From: Achromobacter pestifer
GTDB lineage: Bacteria > Pseudomonadota > Gammaproteobacteria > Burkholderiales > Burkholderiaceae_B
Assembly (NCBI RefSeq): GCF_902859625.1
Contig: NZ_CADIJX010000002.1
Span: forward strand, 558,001-622,000
Length of the DNA: 64,000 bases
Direction of reading: 5' to 3'
A model generated the notes under the pieces. It saw only the letters and a list, made by a program, of their open reading frames with translations. It was not told the DNA's origin and ran no database searches. Position numbers and translations under genes: made by a program. Below, piece after piece: positions 30,901-39,200 of the stretch. Within the stretch, counting starts at the first letter, position 1; each line of letters opens with the position of its first letter.

Positions 30901-31006
30901 GCTGTTGACCACGCCTGTCGTGTTCCTGGCGTTGAATCGCCTGTTCCTGGAGCGCCGGGCCGCGAGGCCTGCGGAGCCAGAGTTGAAGAAGAGCGGATCG
31001 GCATGA
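27905..31006 (+). CDS. RND multidrug efflux pump, inner-membrane subunit (HAE1 type)
   Basis: A 1033-residue proton-driven trimeric exporter of the AcrB/MdtB type, normal length for the family. It opens QRASLYGWCIAHPVGTVLLTV. The proton-relay pair is in TM4 (VGFIVDDAIVVIENI) and its lysine partner in TM10 (GIVKKNGILLVDFALQ). Two large periplasmic loops lie at about 30-330 and 550-860. It probably expels hydrophobic drugs, detergents or bile-like compounds. It is coupled to the adaptor gene upstream (14-base overlap) and the channel gene downstream (ATGATGA overlap). The ATG at 27905 is chosen because the sequence before it lies in the adaptor gene and lacks RND features. Confidence 0.95.
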   Translation: MQRASLYGWCIAHPVGTVLLTVAVVLLGALAYARLPVAPLPEVDFPTIQVEARLPGASAQTMASSVATPLEVQFSAIPGVSEMTSSSSIGATTLTLQFVLDKDIDVAAQELQAAINTAAGRLPADMPNLPTWRKVNPADSPILILSVTSETLSLTELSDHTETVLARQLSQVEGVGQISLTGQRRPAIRIRANPEALAATRSSLEDVRNAIQRSSVNLPKGALFSADRVATLDVNDQLFDPADYGDLVIGYREGQPVLLKDVATVEHGSEDDYSGVWPNGKPGVGVIIRRQPGANIVATADRILEALPALQAALPADVAVEIYNDRTRTIRSSLHEVQLTLAVAIVLVIAVMAAFLRQVSATLIVSAVLGVSLVATFAVMSLAGFSLNNLTLVAIVVAVGFIVDDAIVVIENIHRHLEAGAGMREAAMKGTREIAFTVMSISVSLVAAFTPLLFMDGIVGRLFSEFALTATAAIMLSMVVCLTLAPTLASLFMKPQAHPPGTPSGPSGRLVKLYERALDWVLARQRVTLLVFLATVLASIASFVAIPKGFFPLQDTGFIIGVTRAASDISYEDMVEKHKRIEAIVQADPDVVGVNHAVGGAATLGNGRLWLVLSDPDDRDASASQIIDRLRPQFAEIPGIQVFLRAAQDINIGAGQPRAQYLYVMRAQDSAQLAEWAEKLTAELQRDPLFRDASHDLQWDAQITRLTIDRAEAARYGFSASDVDNALYDAFGQRQINQIQTETNQYYVVLEVDRHQRGTADSLAYFQLRSPLTGDMVPLLSFVRIEPSVRGPAVIVHDALLPAVNLSFNLAPGAPLGDAVDRLEQIRANLNMPANVTGSFQGAAQAFQDSLASQPWLILAALLAVYIILGVLYESFVHPLTILSTLPSAGLGAILFLWLWRLDFSVMALIGLILLIGIVKKNGILLVDFALQAQRERGLSAQEAIREACLTRFRPIIMTTLAAALGAVPLMMAFGTGAELREPLGVAIVGGLAVSQILTLLTTPVVFLALNRLFLERRAARPAEPELKKSGSA

Positions 31007-32367
31007 TGAATCGCATGAAACGGTTGCCGGCCCTGGTCGGATTGATGTTGTTGGCCGCGTGTTCCTCGGTGCCGCCGGAACCCGCAGGGCCGACCCCGGA
31101 CCAATCGGTGGACGGGCTGCTTGAGCAGTCAGGGATGCCTTTGCGCTGGTGGGAGAGCTTCGAGGATCCCGCGCTGGACCGATTGCTGGGCTTGGCCTTG
31201 GCCTCAAACCTGGACCTGGCCACGGCAGCCGAACGCATCCGCGAGCAGCGTGCGCTGCGCCGATTGTCCGGGGCCGCCTTGTTTCCGGTCCTGAACGCGG
31301 GGGCCAGCGCGCAGCGGGCCGCGGCAGTCGAACCGGCGTCCTGGGCCGGCCTGGATCTGTCGTGGGAGATCGACCTGTTCGGGCGGTTACGTGCGCTACG
31401 CGATGCGTCGCAGGCCGAGTTGCAGGCGACCGTGCAGGATTACCAGGCCTTGCGCTTGAGCTTGATGGCCGAGGTGGCGGTGGCGTATCTGCAATTGCGT
31501 CTGGCCGAACAGCAGGCGCTATTGGCGGAAAGCACGGGCGAAGTGCTCAGGCGGACCAGCGCGCTGGTGGATGCGCGCCGGCGCCTGGGCATGGCCAACC
31601 GCCTGGATTCCGAGCGCATGATCGCTGAGTATGAATCGACGTATGCGGAAGTGCCACTGGCGCAGCAGCAAGTCACCGCCGCCCGCCATGCGCTGGCCTA
31701 CCTGCTGGCCACTGACGTGACCGCCATCGACGACGTGCTCGCGCAAGGCCCCGGGCAGCCGCGCGTACCGCATCGCGGCGCGTTGGATGCGTTGCTGGCG
31801 ATGCCGGTGGATTCGCTGCGTTGGCGGCCCGATGTGCGGGCGGCGGAAAGACGCATGGCGGCCTCCGGCGGCAATCTGGCGGCCGAACGCGCTGCGCGTT
31901 TCCCGCAGTTGACCTTGGGTAGTCTGGGCGGCGTCGAGCAGGGGGTCAGCGGCCCCGCCTGGACGCTCAGCATGCAACTGCTGCAACCATTGTTCGACTT
32001 CGGCAGAATTCAAGCGCGCATCGATGGCGCGGACGCCAGGCTGGCGCAGAGTCGGTTGGCATACGAATCGGCGCTGAGGCTGGCCGTGCGGCAAAGCCAG
32101 ACCAGCATTCACGGCTATGGCCAGTCCATGCGCCGCGAAGCACGGCTGGAAGCCGCCGCAAGGGCCGCCGAGCAGGCGGTTACCCTGGCGCGTCGGCAGT
32201 ACGAGGCGGGCATGGTGTCACTGCTGGAAGTGCTGGACGCGGAACGCAGCGCCTACGATATCCAGCGTTCGCTCTCCAGCGCCAAGATCGATGTCGCCTT
32301 GCGCTGGGTGGAGATCTACCAGACGTTGGGGGTCTACAGCGATGTGCCCGTCATCCGGGAGGGATGA
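31003..32367 (+). CDS. Outer-membrane efflux lipoprotein (NodT/OprM type)
   Basis: A 454-residue outer-membrane channel protein. The lipobox LAACSS near residue 20 predicts a lipidated N-terminal Cys. Two repeats of about 200 residues carry the coiled-coil tunnel helices, with NLDLATAAERIREQRALRR and WEIDLFGRLRALRDASQAE in the first, and RPDVRAAERRMAASGGNL plus LLQPLFDFGRIQARID in the second. It completes the tripartite pump with the two genes before it, and its ATG overlaps the pump stop. The ending VALRWVEIYQTLGVY is typical of the family. Confidence 0.93.
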   Translation: MMNRMKRLPALVGLMLLAACSSVPPEPAGPTPDQSVDGLLEQSGMPLRWWESFEDPALDRLLGLALASNLDLATAAERIREQRALRRLSGAALFPVLNAGASAQRAAAVEPASWAGLDLSWEIDLFGRLRALRDASQAELQATVQDYQALRLSLMAEVAVAYLQLRLAEQQALLAESTGEVLRRTSALVDARRRLGMANRLDSERMIAEYESTYAEVPLAQQQVTAARHALAYLLATDVTAIDDVLAQGPGQPRVPHRGALDALLAMPVDSLRWRPDVRAAERRMAASGGNLAAERAARFPQLTLGSLGGVEQGVSGPAWTLSMQLLQPLFDFGRIQARIDGADARLAQSRLAYESALRLAVRQSQTSIHGYGQSMRREARLEAAARAAEQAVTLARRQYEAGMVSLLEVLDAERSAYDIQRSLSSAKIDVALRWVEIYQTLGVYSDVPVIREG

Positions 32368-32386
32368 CGGCGCTGGGTGTTCCGCC

Positions 32387-33502
32387 TCAGGCGGCCAGCA
32401 GGCTGTCGTAGATGTCCAGCGTTTGACCCACGAAACGCTGCACGCCAAATTCAGCCAGGCTTTTCGCGCGCGCTGCGCGACCCATCTCGGGCAAGTGCTG
32501 GCGCTGCGGGATGATCCGCGCCAGGCATTGCGCGATGCTGGCCGGCGATCCAGGGTCCACGATCCAGCCGTCGACCTCGTGATCGATGTTCTCGGGCAGC
32601 CCTGCATACCGGCTGACCATCACCGGCTTGCCCATCGCCATCATTTCGCGGCAAGCGAAGGAAATGGTCTCGATCCGGGTGGACAGCACAAAGCCGATGT
32701 CCAAGGCCGCCACGAATGGCCGTACATCGGATAACTGGCCGGCGTAATAGACCTGGTCGGCCATGCCCAGGTCCAGGATGCGGGCCTGTTGTTCGACGCT
32801 GGGTGGGCCGCCCGCCACCGCGACCAGGACCTGCTGGCGCAACGCTTGGGGCAGCAGGGCAACCGCTTCGACCATATGCAGCCAGTTCTTGTACGCGGCC
32901 GTGCCCGCGTTGCTGCCGATGACCAACCGGCCTTCGGGACGGACGGGCCAGGCGCTGCGCAGGCGGGCGCTCTCCGTGGCCGCATAGGGCTGAAACCTGT
33001 CCGTGTCCACGCCGTTCTTCACGGTCGAGATGGGGCAGTGCGCGTAGGATGATTCTCGCAGTTTGCGCCGCGTGTCTTCGCAGACCGCAATGACATGATC
33101 GGTAGCCATGTTCGCCCGCAGGTACGGCCCCAATCCGGAGATCTCGTGGTTGTCGTGCTTGGTGTAGACAATTCGCGGCCGTGGTCCGGCCAGTTTCATC
33201 CTGGCCAGCATCACGCAGCGGTGGTCCAGCGAGCCATTCACATGCACGATATCGAATTTCCCTGCCTTCAAGATGCCGGCCAGCCGTGCTACCACCGCAG
33301 GCGTATGCCAGAGGCGGCTGGAATAGTTCACTGCAACGGCCTCGCTCAGGCCGGCCTGATGGGATTCCTGGTACAGGCGGCTGGAGGCGGGCGCGGCCAG
33401 GACCACCCCATGCTCGTGTCTCAAATGCTGGATCAGGGTGGTGAGATAGGTGGTGTGCCCACCGCCATCGCCCTTGTGATAATTGGTATAGAGAATTTTC
33501 AT
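32387..33502 (-). CDS. GT4-type glycosyltransferase
   Basis: A 371-residue GT-B glycosyltransferase. The N-terminal half begins MKILYTNYHKGDGGGHTTYL, the glycine-rich acceptor loop. The C-terminal half has SNAGTAAYKNWLHMVEA and the nucleotide-sugar ExxxxxxxE motif in ETISFACREMMAMGKPV, followed by YAGLPENIDHEVDGWIVDPG. It probably adds a sugar to a lipopolysaccharide or other envelope glycan at the inner membrane face. It lies between the efflux operon (tail to tail) and the two-component genes (head to head). Its start is 79 bases from the direct-repeat operator, in the same geometry as the DUF4148 gene, so it may belong to the same regulon. Confidence 0.85.
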   Translation of the reverse strand: MKILYTNYHKGDGGGHTTYLTTLIQHLRHEHGVVLAAPASSRLYQESHQAGLSEAVAVNYSSRLWHTPAVVARLAGILKAGKFDIVHVNGSLDHRCVMLARMKLAGPRPRIVYTKHDNHEISGLGPYLRANMATDHVIAVCEDTRRKLRESSYAHCPISTVKNGVDTDRFQPYAATESARLRSAWPVRPEGRLVIGSNAGTAAYKNWLHMVEAVALLPQALRQQVLVAVAGGPPSVEQQARILDLGMADQVYYAGQLSDVRPFVAALDIGFVLSTRIETISFACREMMAMGKPVMVSRYAGLPENIDHEVDGWIVDPGSPASIAQCLARIIPQRQHLPEMGRAARAKSLAEFGVQRFVGQTLDIYDSLLAA

Positions 33503-33580
33503 GATCGCGGCGCCGGCACCCGCAAGGCGAATGACGCTTGCTTCAGGGTTCGGATTCCTGGCACTCTAGTCAGGTGCGAC

Positions 33581-33646
33581 TGACCTAAGCGTGACCCGCT
33601 ACTGACGCGAGAGCGACATGAAACTGACAAAAACCTTGCTGACAAA
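33581..33646 (+). promoter_or_regulatory. Array of TGAC direct repeats with 11-base spacing upstream of the response-regulator gene
   Basis: TGAC occurs at 33581, 33592 and 33603, CGAC at 33614 and TGAC at 33625, all exactly 11 bases apart. A CTGACAAA at 33624-33631 recurs at 33639-33646. The first 26 bases match 26479-26504 closely, including CGTGACCCGC in both. In-phase direct repeats of this kind suit an OmpR-family dimer array, so autoregulation is likely. Confidence 0.65.
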
Positions 33647-33795
33647 TACGTCAGGTTCGAGTCATGTTCTTGACGGTGTTGCCAGGCTAGAGTCACGGTG
33701 CGCCTTCCGTCGGTGGCGGGATGCATGCATCCCGGCAGATTCACCTGGCGGTCGTCGTGTTCAATCAAGACCTACTGAGAAGGCCCTCGGAGAAA

Positions 33796-34500
33796 ATGCG
33801 CCTGTTACTTCTGGAAGACGAGCCCAAAACGGCCTCGTACATCAAACGGGGCCTGACCGGTCTGGGGTATACCGTGGACGTGGCCGACGACGGCACCGAA
33901 GGCTTGTTTCTGGCGCTGGAACAGGATTACGACGGCATCATCCTGGACGTCATGCTGCCTGGCCACGATGGCTACACGGTCCTGGAACTGCTGCGCGCGC
34001 GTAAACAGACACCGGTGCTCATGCTGTCGGCGCGAGGTTCGGTCGATGAGCGGGTGAAAGGGCTGCGCAAAGGCGCCGATGATTACCTGCCCAAGCCGTT
34101 CTCGTTCACGGAACTGGTGGCGCGTATTCAGGCGCTGCTGCGCCGTGGCGCAGGCGCGGTCGGAGAATCCACATTGCTGCAAGTGGCGGACTTGCAGGTC
34201 GACATGATGGCGCGCAGGGCGATGCGCGGCGGACAGCGCTTGGACCTGACGGCCAAGGAATTCGCGCTGCTCAGCCTGTTGGCCCGGCATGAAGGTGAAA
34301 TCCTGTCCAAGCTGATGATCGCCGAACAGGTCTGGGACATGAATTTCGATAGTGACGCCAACGTGGTCGAAGTGGCCATGCGGCGCTTGCGGGTCAAGGT
34401 TGACGCGCCCTACGAGAGAAAACTGCTGCATACGGTTCGGGGCATGGGCTACCTGCTTGAAAGCCGAGACCTGCCCAGCACGGCGCAAACGGTCGACTGA
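33796..34500 (+). CDS. OmpR-family response regulator (heavy-metal/efflux type)
   Basis: A 234-residue response regulator. The receiver domain (1-115) has LLLEDEPK, the phospho-acceptor aspartate in IILDVMLPGHDGY and the conserved lysine in YLPKPFSFTEL. The winged-helix DNA-binding domain (about 130-225) ends in VVEVAMRRLRVKVD and LLHTVRGMGYLLE. The length and sequence suit the CusR/IrlR group. GGAG lies before ATG 33796, where the family homology begins. It is followed immediately by its kinase. Its probable targets are the two direct-repeat sites at 33581 and 26479. Confidence 0.93.
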   Translation: MRLLLLEDEPKTASYIKRGLTGLGYTVDVADDGTEGLFLALEQDYDGIILDVMLPGHDGYTVLELLRARKQTPVLMLSARGSVDERVKGLRKGADDYLPKPFSFTELVARIQALLRRGAGAVGESTLLQVADLQVDMMARRAMRGGQRLDLTAKEFALLSLLARHEGEILSKLMIAEQVWDMNFDSDANVVEVAMRRLRVKVDAPYERKLLHTVRGMGYLLESRDLPSTAQTVD

Positions 34501-34503
34501 GTG

Positions 34504-35895
34504 ATGAGAGCCTCCATTTCAACGCGCCTGGCGTTGATGTTCGGTCTGTCAGTGGCGCTGATCGTCTCGGTGTGCGCGGTGTTGCTGCATGGGTCGTTGA
34601 AGGAATCCTTGCAGCAGCAGATGCGCAACGAGCTGGAACTGCGCCACTCATTCCTGGATCCCTTGTTGATGTCGCGCGATTCTCGGGAATCCTGGCCAAA
34701 AGTCATCCAAAAGCTCAGCGCCCTGGCGCCAGATGACGGCCCCGACGCGCAACATTGGGTCGTCAGCGATGATCCGTATTTCAGCTATGGCGGCGACGCC
34801 CCGCCGGGGATCAATTGGAACAGCGTTCCCGATGGCTATTCAACACTGCCAGCCCAACGGAGCTGTTGCCCGCTCAACGTGCTGATCACGACCCTGGAAC
34901 CATCAGGCACCCGGCCGCAGGTTCGCTTTGTGGTGGCGCTGGACTCCACGCCCTACATGAAGACCCTGGGTGACTTCACCAATACGTTGATCGGCATGTC
35001 CGTTGCAGGCACCTTGATCGTCGCGCTGCTGGGTTATTTCATTGCGCGTCTGGGCCTGTTCCCGGTCAGGCGTCTGAGCACGCAGGCGCATGGCCTGGTG
35101 CCAGGCGATACCGGCCAACGTCTGGCCACCGCGAACCTGCCGGCTGAAATCAAGGACATGGCGGTCTCCTTCAATGGCGTGTTGGCACGGCAAGAAGTGG
35201 CATGGCGCCAGCTTGAGAGTTTCAATGCTGATGTCGCGCACGAGCTGCGCACGCCGCTTACCAATCTGGTGGGCCAGACGCAGTTGGGCTTGGCCGTGGG
35301 CAAGGACGTGCATGAATTCAAGGAGTTGCTTCAGTCCAATCTGGAAGAGCTTGAGCGGATGACGTCGATCGTCAACGACATGCTGTTCCTGTCGCATGCG
35401 CAAGTCGGCCGGATGACGATGGACTTGAGCGATGTGTCGCTGCGCGAAGAGGCGGCCAAGACGACCGAGTACGTCGAGCCGTTGTTCGGCGACAAGGCAT
35501 TGACCGTGACGCTTAGCGGCGATGCGCACGCGCTGATTGACCGCCGGCTGTTCCATCGCGCGCTGGCGAATCTGCTGGAGAACGCCGCCTTCCATGCAAC
35601 GGCGGGCACCGATGTCGCGGTCGTGATGCAGGAACGGACGGGCATGGCGCAAGTGTGCGTTTCCAACGTGGGCGAACCCATCGACGCGGAGCACATCCCG
35701 CGTCTGTTTGAACGTTTCTTCAGAGTCGAATCCGCGCGCACGCAAAGCGACAAGCATCATGGCTTGGGCTTGTCCATCGTCAAAGCCATCGCGTCGATTC
35801 ATCAGGGCGATGTCTTCGTGCGCAGCGAAAACGGCGTCAACACGTTTGGATTCACCATGGCGTGCCGGCCGGGATCGGGCGGGTACCAGGCGTAA
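34504..35895 (+). CDS. Sensor histidine kinase of the same two-component system
   Basis: A 463-residue membrane kinase. TM1 is at about 8-28 (LALMFGLSVALIVSVCAVLL), a periplasmic sensor of about 130 residues follows, and TM2 is at about 160-180, ahead of a HAMP domain. The H box is NADVAHELRTPL, the N box LANLLENAAFH and the G box HHGLGLSIVKAI. The periplasmic part contains a Cys-Cys pair (RSCCPLN) that could bind metal or sense redox. Overall it resembles the heavy-metal sensor kinases. It starts 3 bases after the regulator stop; a GTG one codon earlier could also serve. Confidence 0.93.
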   Translation: MRASISTRLALMFGLSVALIVSVCAVLLHGSLKESLQQQMRNELELRHSFLDPLLMSRDSRESWPKVIQKLSALAPDDGPDAQHWVVSDDPYFSYGGDAPPGINWNSVPDGYSTLPAQRSCCPLNVLITTLEPSGTRPQVRFVVALDSTPYMKTLGDFTNTLIGMSVAGTLIVALLGYFIARLGLFPVRRLSTQAHGLVPGDTGQRLATANLPAEIKDMAVSFNGVLARQEVAWRQLESFNADVAHELRTPLTNLVGQTQLGLAVGKDVHEFKELLQSNLEELERMTSIVNDMLFLSHAQVGRMTMDLSDVSLREEAAKTTEYVEPLFGDKALTVTLSGDAHALIDRRLFHRALANLLENAAFHATAGTDVAVVMQERTGMAQVCVSNVGEPIDAEHIPRLFERFFRVESARTQSDKHHGLGLSIVKAIASIHQGDVFVRSENGVNTFGFTMACRPGSGGYQA

Positions 35896-36240
35896 CCGCG
35901 TTGCCTGACGCGGCCATCTTGGAGGCCGCCTGCCCGCCAACGGCGGATGCAGCGCTTGGGATCCACCTTTCGCCACCTGACACATCGTCTGCCTTCACCC
36001 CAATACCAATAAGAAACAAACGGGGAAGGCAAGCGACGGCTGCTTTACCAGTAACCGGCGGGGCTGCTTGTTATCAAATCTTGTCGTTGTGTCGTGGAAA
36101 AGCTGCGACGACCTAAATGTATCAATTTAATAGTTAATGTGTTTCTTTGTGGGATATCATTCCGTCGCCTGCGGAACTTGAATGGCAACGGGATCAGGCG
36201 CCTGCCTGAATGAATAACAGTCTAGTTATAAAAATCCGGT
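35896..36240. other. AT-rich intergenic region upstream of the autotransporter
   Basis: These 345 bases contain no convincing gene. A GCGGCC/GGCCGC hairpin (35910-35929, 8-base loop, no T tract) may end the kinase transcript. Bases 36100-36240 are much richer in A and T than the flanks and must contain the autotransporter promoter. A CAGGCGCCTG palindrome lies at about 36196-36205. I found no clear Shine-Dalgarno before ATG 36241. Confidence 0.5.
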
Positions 36241-39200
36241 ATGAAAACAAGAAACAAGAACGTCCCGAATAACGCGCTACACGATGATATTTCCCCGAAC
36301 AAGAAACTCCCTGTCATGACGCTGCGCCCGTTGGCGTCGGCGATTGCTCGCAGTGGCGCCCCGGCATGGGCCATTGGCGGGGCGATGTTGCTGGGGTCGG
36401 CCTTGGCGCACGCCACGGTGATCGACGAGTACTCGACGCGCAGCGTGCCGAATGAAGTGTTGGACAACAGCGCGATTTATATGTCTGGCGGCACGTTGCT
36501 TGCCACGATGGACCATACCTTGTCGCCGCTTCAGCAATTGGTATTCGTGGCTGGCAAAAGCAGTACCGTGGCAGCGTGGGGCGGCAACACATTGACGCTG
36601 GGCGGCGGCCTGGATATTCAGGGAATCGCGCATTTCGGCAGCATCGGTAACGAGGGGGACATTCAGCTCGTCTATGGTCCGGTCGTAGTCGGAGCGCAAG
36701 CCGAATTACATGTTGACGGCGGCCGAGTAATAAATGCGCCTGGGCAAAATATCCTGGGCGCGATTACCCGTCAGGCGGCGCAAACCTACCTGGGTGCGGA
36801 AGGCTCGCTTGATTTCGCGGGTGCGACGGCCTACGTCAAGAATCTTCAGGGTTCGGGAAAGGTCTATGTCGGATTCGGCTCGTCTGAATTCCTGACCGTG
36901 GAGCAAGGCAGGTTTTCCGGTGAGATCTGGGGGGGGGACGGTCTGGAGAAGGTCTCGGCTGGAACGCTGGAGCTTTCCGGAAGTACGGCCCAGCCGGGAC
37001 GTATCACGATCTCGGAGGGGACGGTGCAATTGAGCGGCTCCGGGTCATATGGCAGCCCAGGAAGCGCCGGCAGGGTCGTCAACAATGCTTCGCTCGTGTT
37101 GAAGGGTTTCACTGGTGGAATTTCGGGGGATATCTCCGGTACCGGGAGCATTCGCGCCACCGAAGGCACGATCGTCGGGTTGGTGGGCGCGAATACCTAC
37201 AGTGGCGCCACGACGATCGACATGGATTCGCAGATTATCGTTGCCGGTGACGCACGCGCGATACCGGGTGCCGCAGACGCCCTGGGTACCAGTGCCGTCC
37301 TTAACAATGGCCGGCTAGCTTTTCAGCGCGATACAGATACGCGCGTGGGCAACACAATTTCTGGATTGGGCGAGCTTCTTCACAATGGTCAGGGAAAGCT
37401 GACGTTGACTGCCAACAATTCGTACGCGGGTGAAACCTCCGTCACGAATGGCGGCACGCTCGAAGTGGGCGATGGCGGAACGTCCGGTACCGTGGGTGCG
37501 GGGCGGATCTATTCGGCCGACGGGGGCACGCTGGTGTTCAACCGCAGCGACGATACCGTGGTCGCGAACGTCATAGGGTTTTCAAAAGGCGTGCTGGTAA
37601 AGAAAGGAGGCGGCAAGCTGACCTTGACCAGTTCAGTAACGGGTTTTGATTCGCGGGTCAGCGTTGAGAACGGCACGTTGCAGCTTGTCAATCATTTCGC
37701 TCCGACCATGATCATGCCGGGGGCGATCAATGTCGCGGCCGGTGCGGAGCTGGGGTTTGAAAACAGTCAGCTCATGCTGCTGTCGGAGAACCTGTCTGGT
37801 GAAGGCGTCGTTAGAAAAACCGGATCGGCTAGATGGCAGTACTCAGGTGATGGAACGGCCTTCACGGGCGCCACGGTGATTGAGGCCGGAGAGCTGTTGC
37901 TATCGAATGGTGGTTCGCTGGGTGGTGCGGTGACGGTAAAAAGCGGCGCTCGCCTCCAGGGCACGGGCCGTGTTGGCACAACCGACGTCCTTTCTGGCGG
38001 CATGCTGGTCAGCTCTGGCTATACCCGGTTGCGAGTGGCGGGTGATTTGTTCCTGAGGGACGGGTCCACGGTGCGCTATTACTTGGGCGATCCTGGTTCG
38101 GATGCCGCTACCGCAGGCACCACCGGCGTGACGCGGGTCACGGGCAACCTGGATCTGAACGCCAAGCTTCAGGTGCTGGATAACGCGCAGCCCACGCTGG
38201 GGTACTACCGCCTGTTCACCTACGGCGGCACGCTGAGCGGAACGGGTCTGGCGCTGGATCGGATTCCTGCGGGGCATTCGCGCGATCAATTCTCGATCGA
38301 TACGTCGCGCGCTGGCATCGTGGATCTGCGCGTGGCGCCGGTAGGGGCTGCGCCAGATACCTTGCTGGTATGGAACGGCGGCACGGGGACCTGGGACGGC
38401 AATAGTCTGCAATGGCAATCCGAAGGCCAGCCCAACTGGTCAGGCGCCTGGGGTGCCCAGCACGCCGTCTTCAAAGACGCGCCGGGGACCGTTTCCATTC
38501 TGGGCCCGCAGGCATTCACCGGCCTGCAATTCGTCACCGACGGTTGGCAGCTTGCGCAGCATGCGGATGGCGGTAGCTTGCAGACGGCCAGCGGTGGCAG
38601 CGAACTGCGGGTGCTGGCTGACGTGACCGCGACGGTGGGTGCGCCGATCCAGGGCGCGGGTGCCGTGACCAAGACGGGCGGCGGCACGCTGGTGCTGAAT
38701 GGCGTGAACGGCTACACCGGCGGCACCCGCTTGTCCGAAGGCGTGTTGAGCGTGTCCCGGGACGACAGCCTGGGCGACAGCGCGGGCGCCGTGGTTTTCA
38801 GCGGCGGAACCTTGCGCATCACGGGTGACAGCTTCGCGCAGACCGCTCGCCGGCTGCAATGGAGCGCGCAGGGCGGGGCCTTCGATATTGCATCGACGAG
38901 CAATCGCTTCGCGGTCAGCCAGGCACTGTCGGGTGCCGGTGATCTCGTCAAGCTGGGCGCAGGCACGCTGGTGCTGACGGGCGCGAACGCCTATGGCAAC
39001 ACGCGCGTCGATGCCGGCACATTGGTCGGCAATACGGATTCGATTCGCGGCAATTTGCGCAACGACGCTGCGGTCGTGTTCGATCAAACGGCCAATGGCA
39101 TCTTCGCGGGTGACATCTCCGGCTCGGGTGAGTCCACCAAGACCGGCGCAGGCATGCTGACCTTGACGGGGCATAGTGCGCAGAACTGGCGCGTTGCCGG

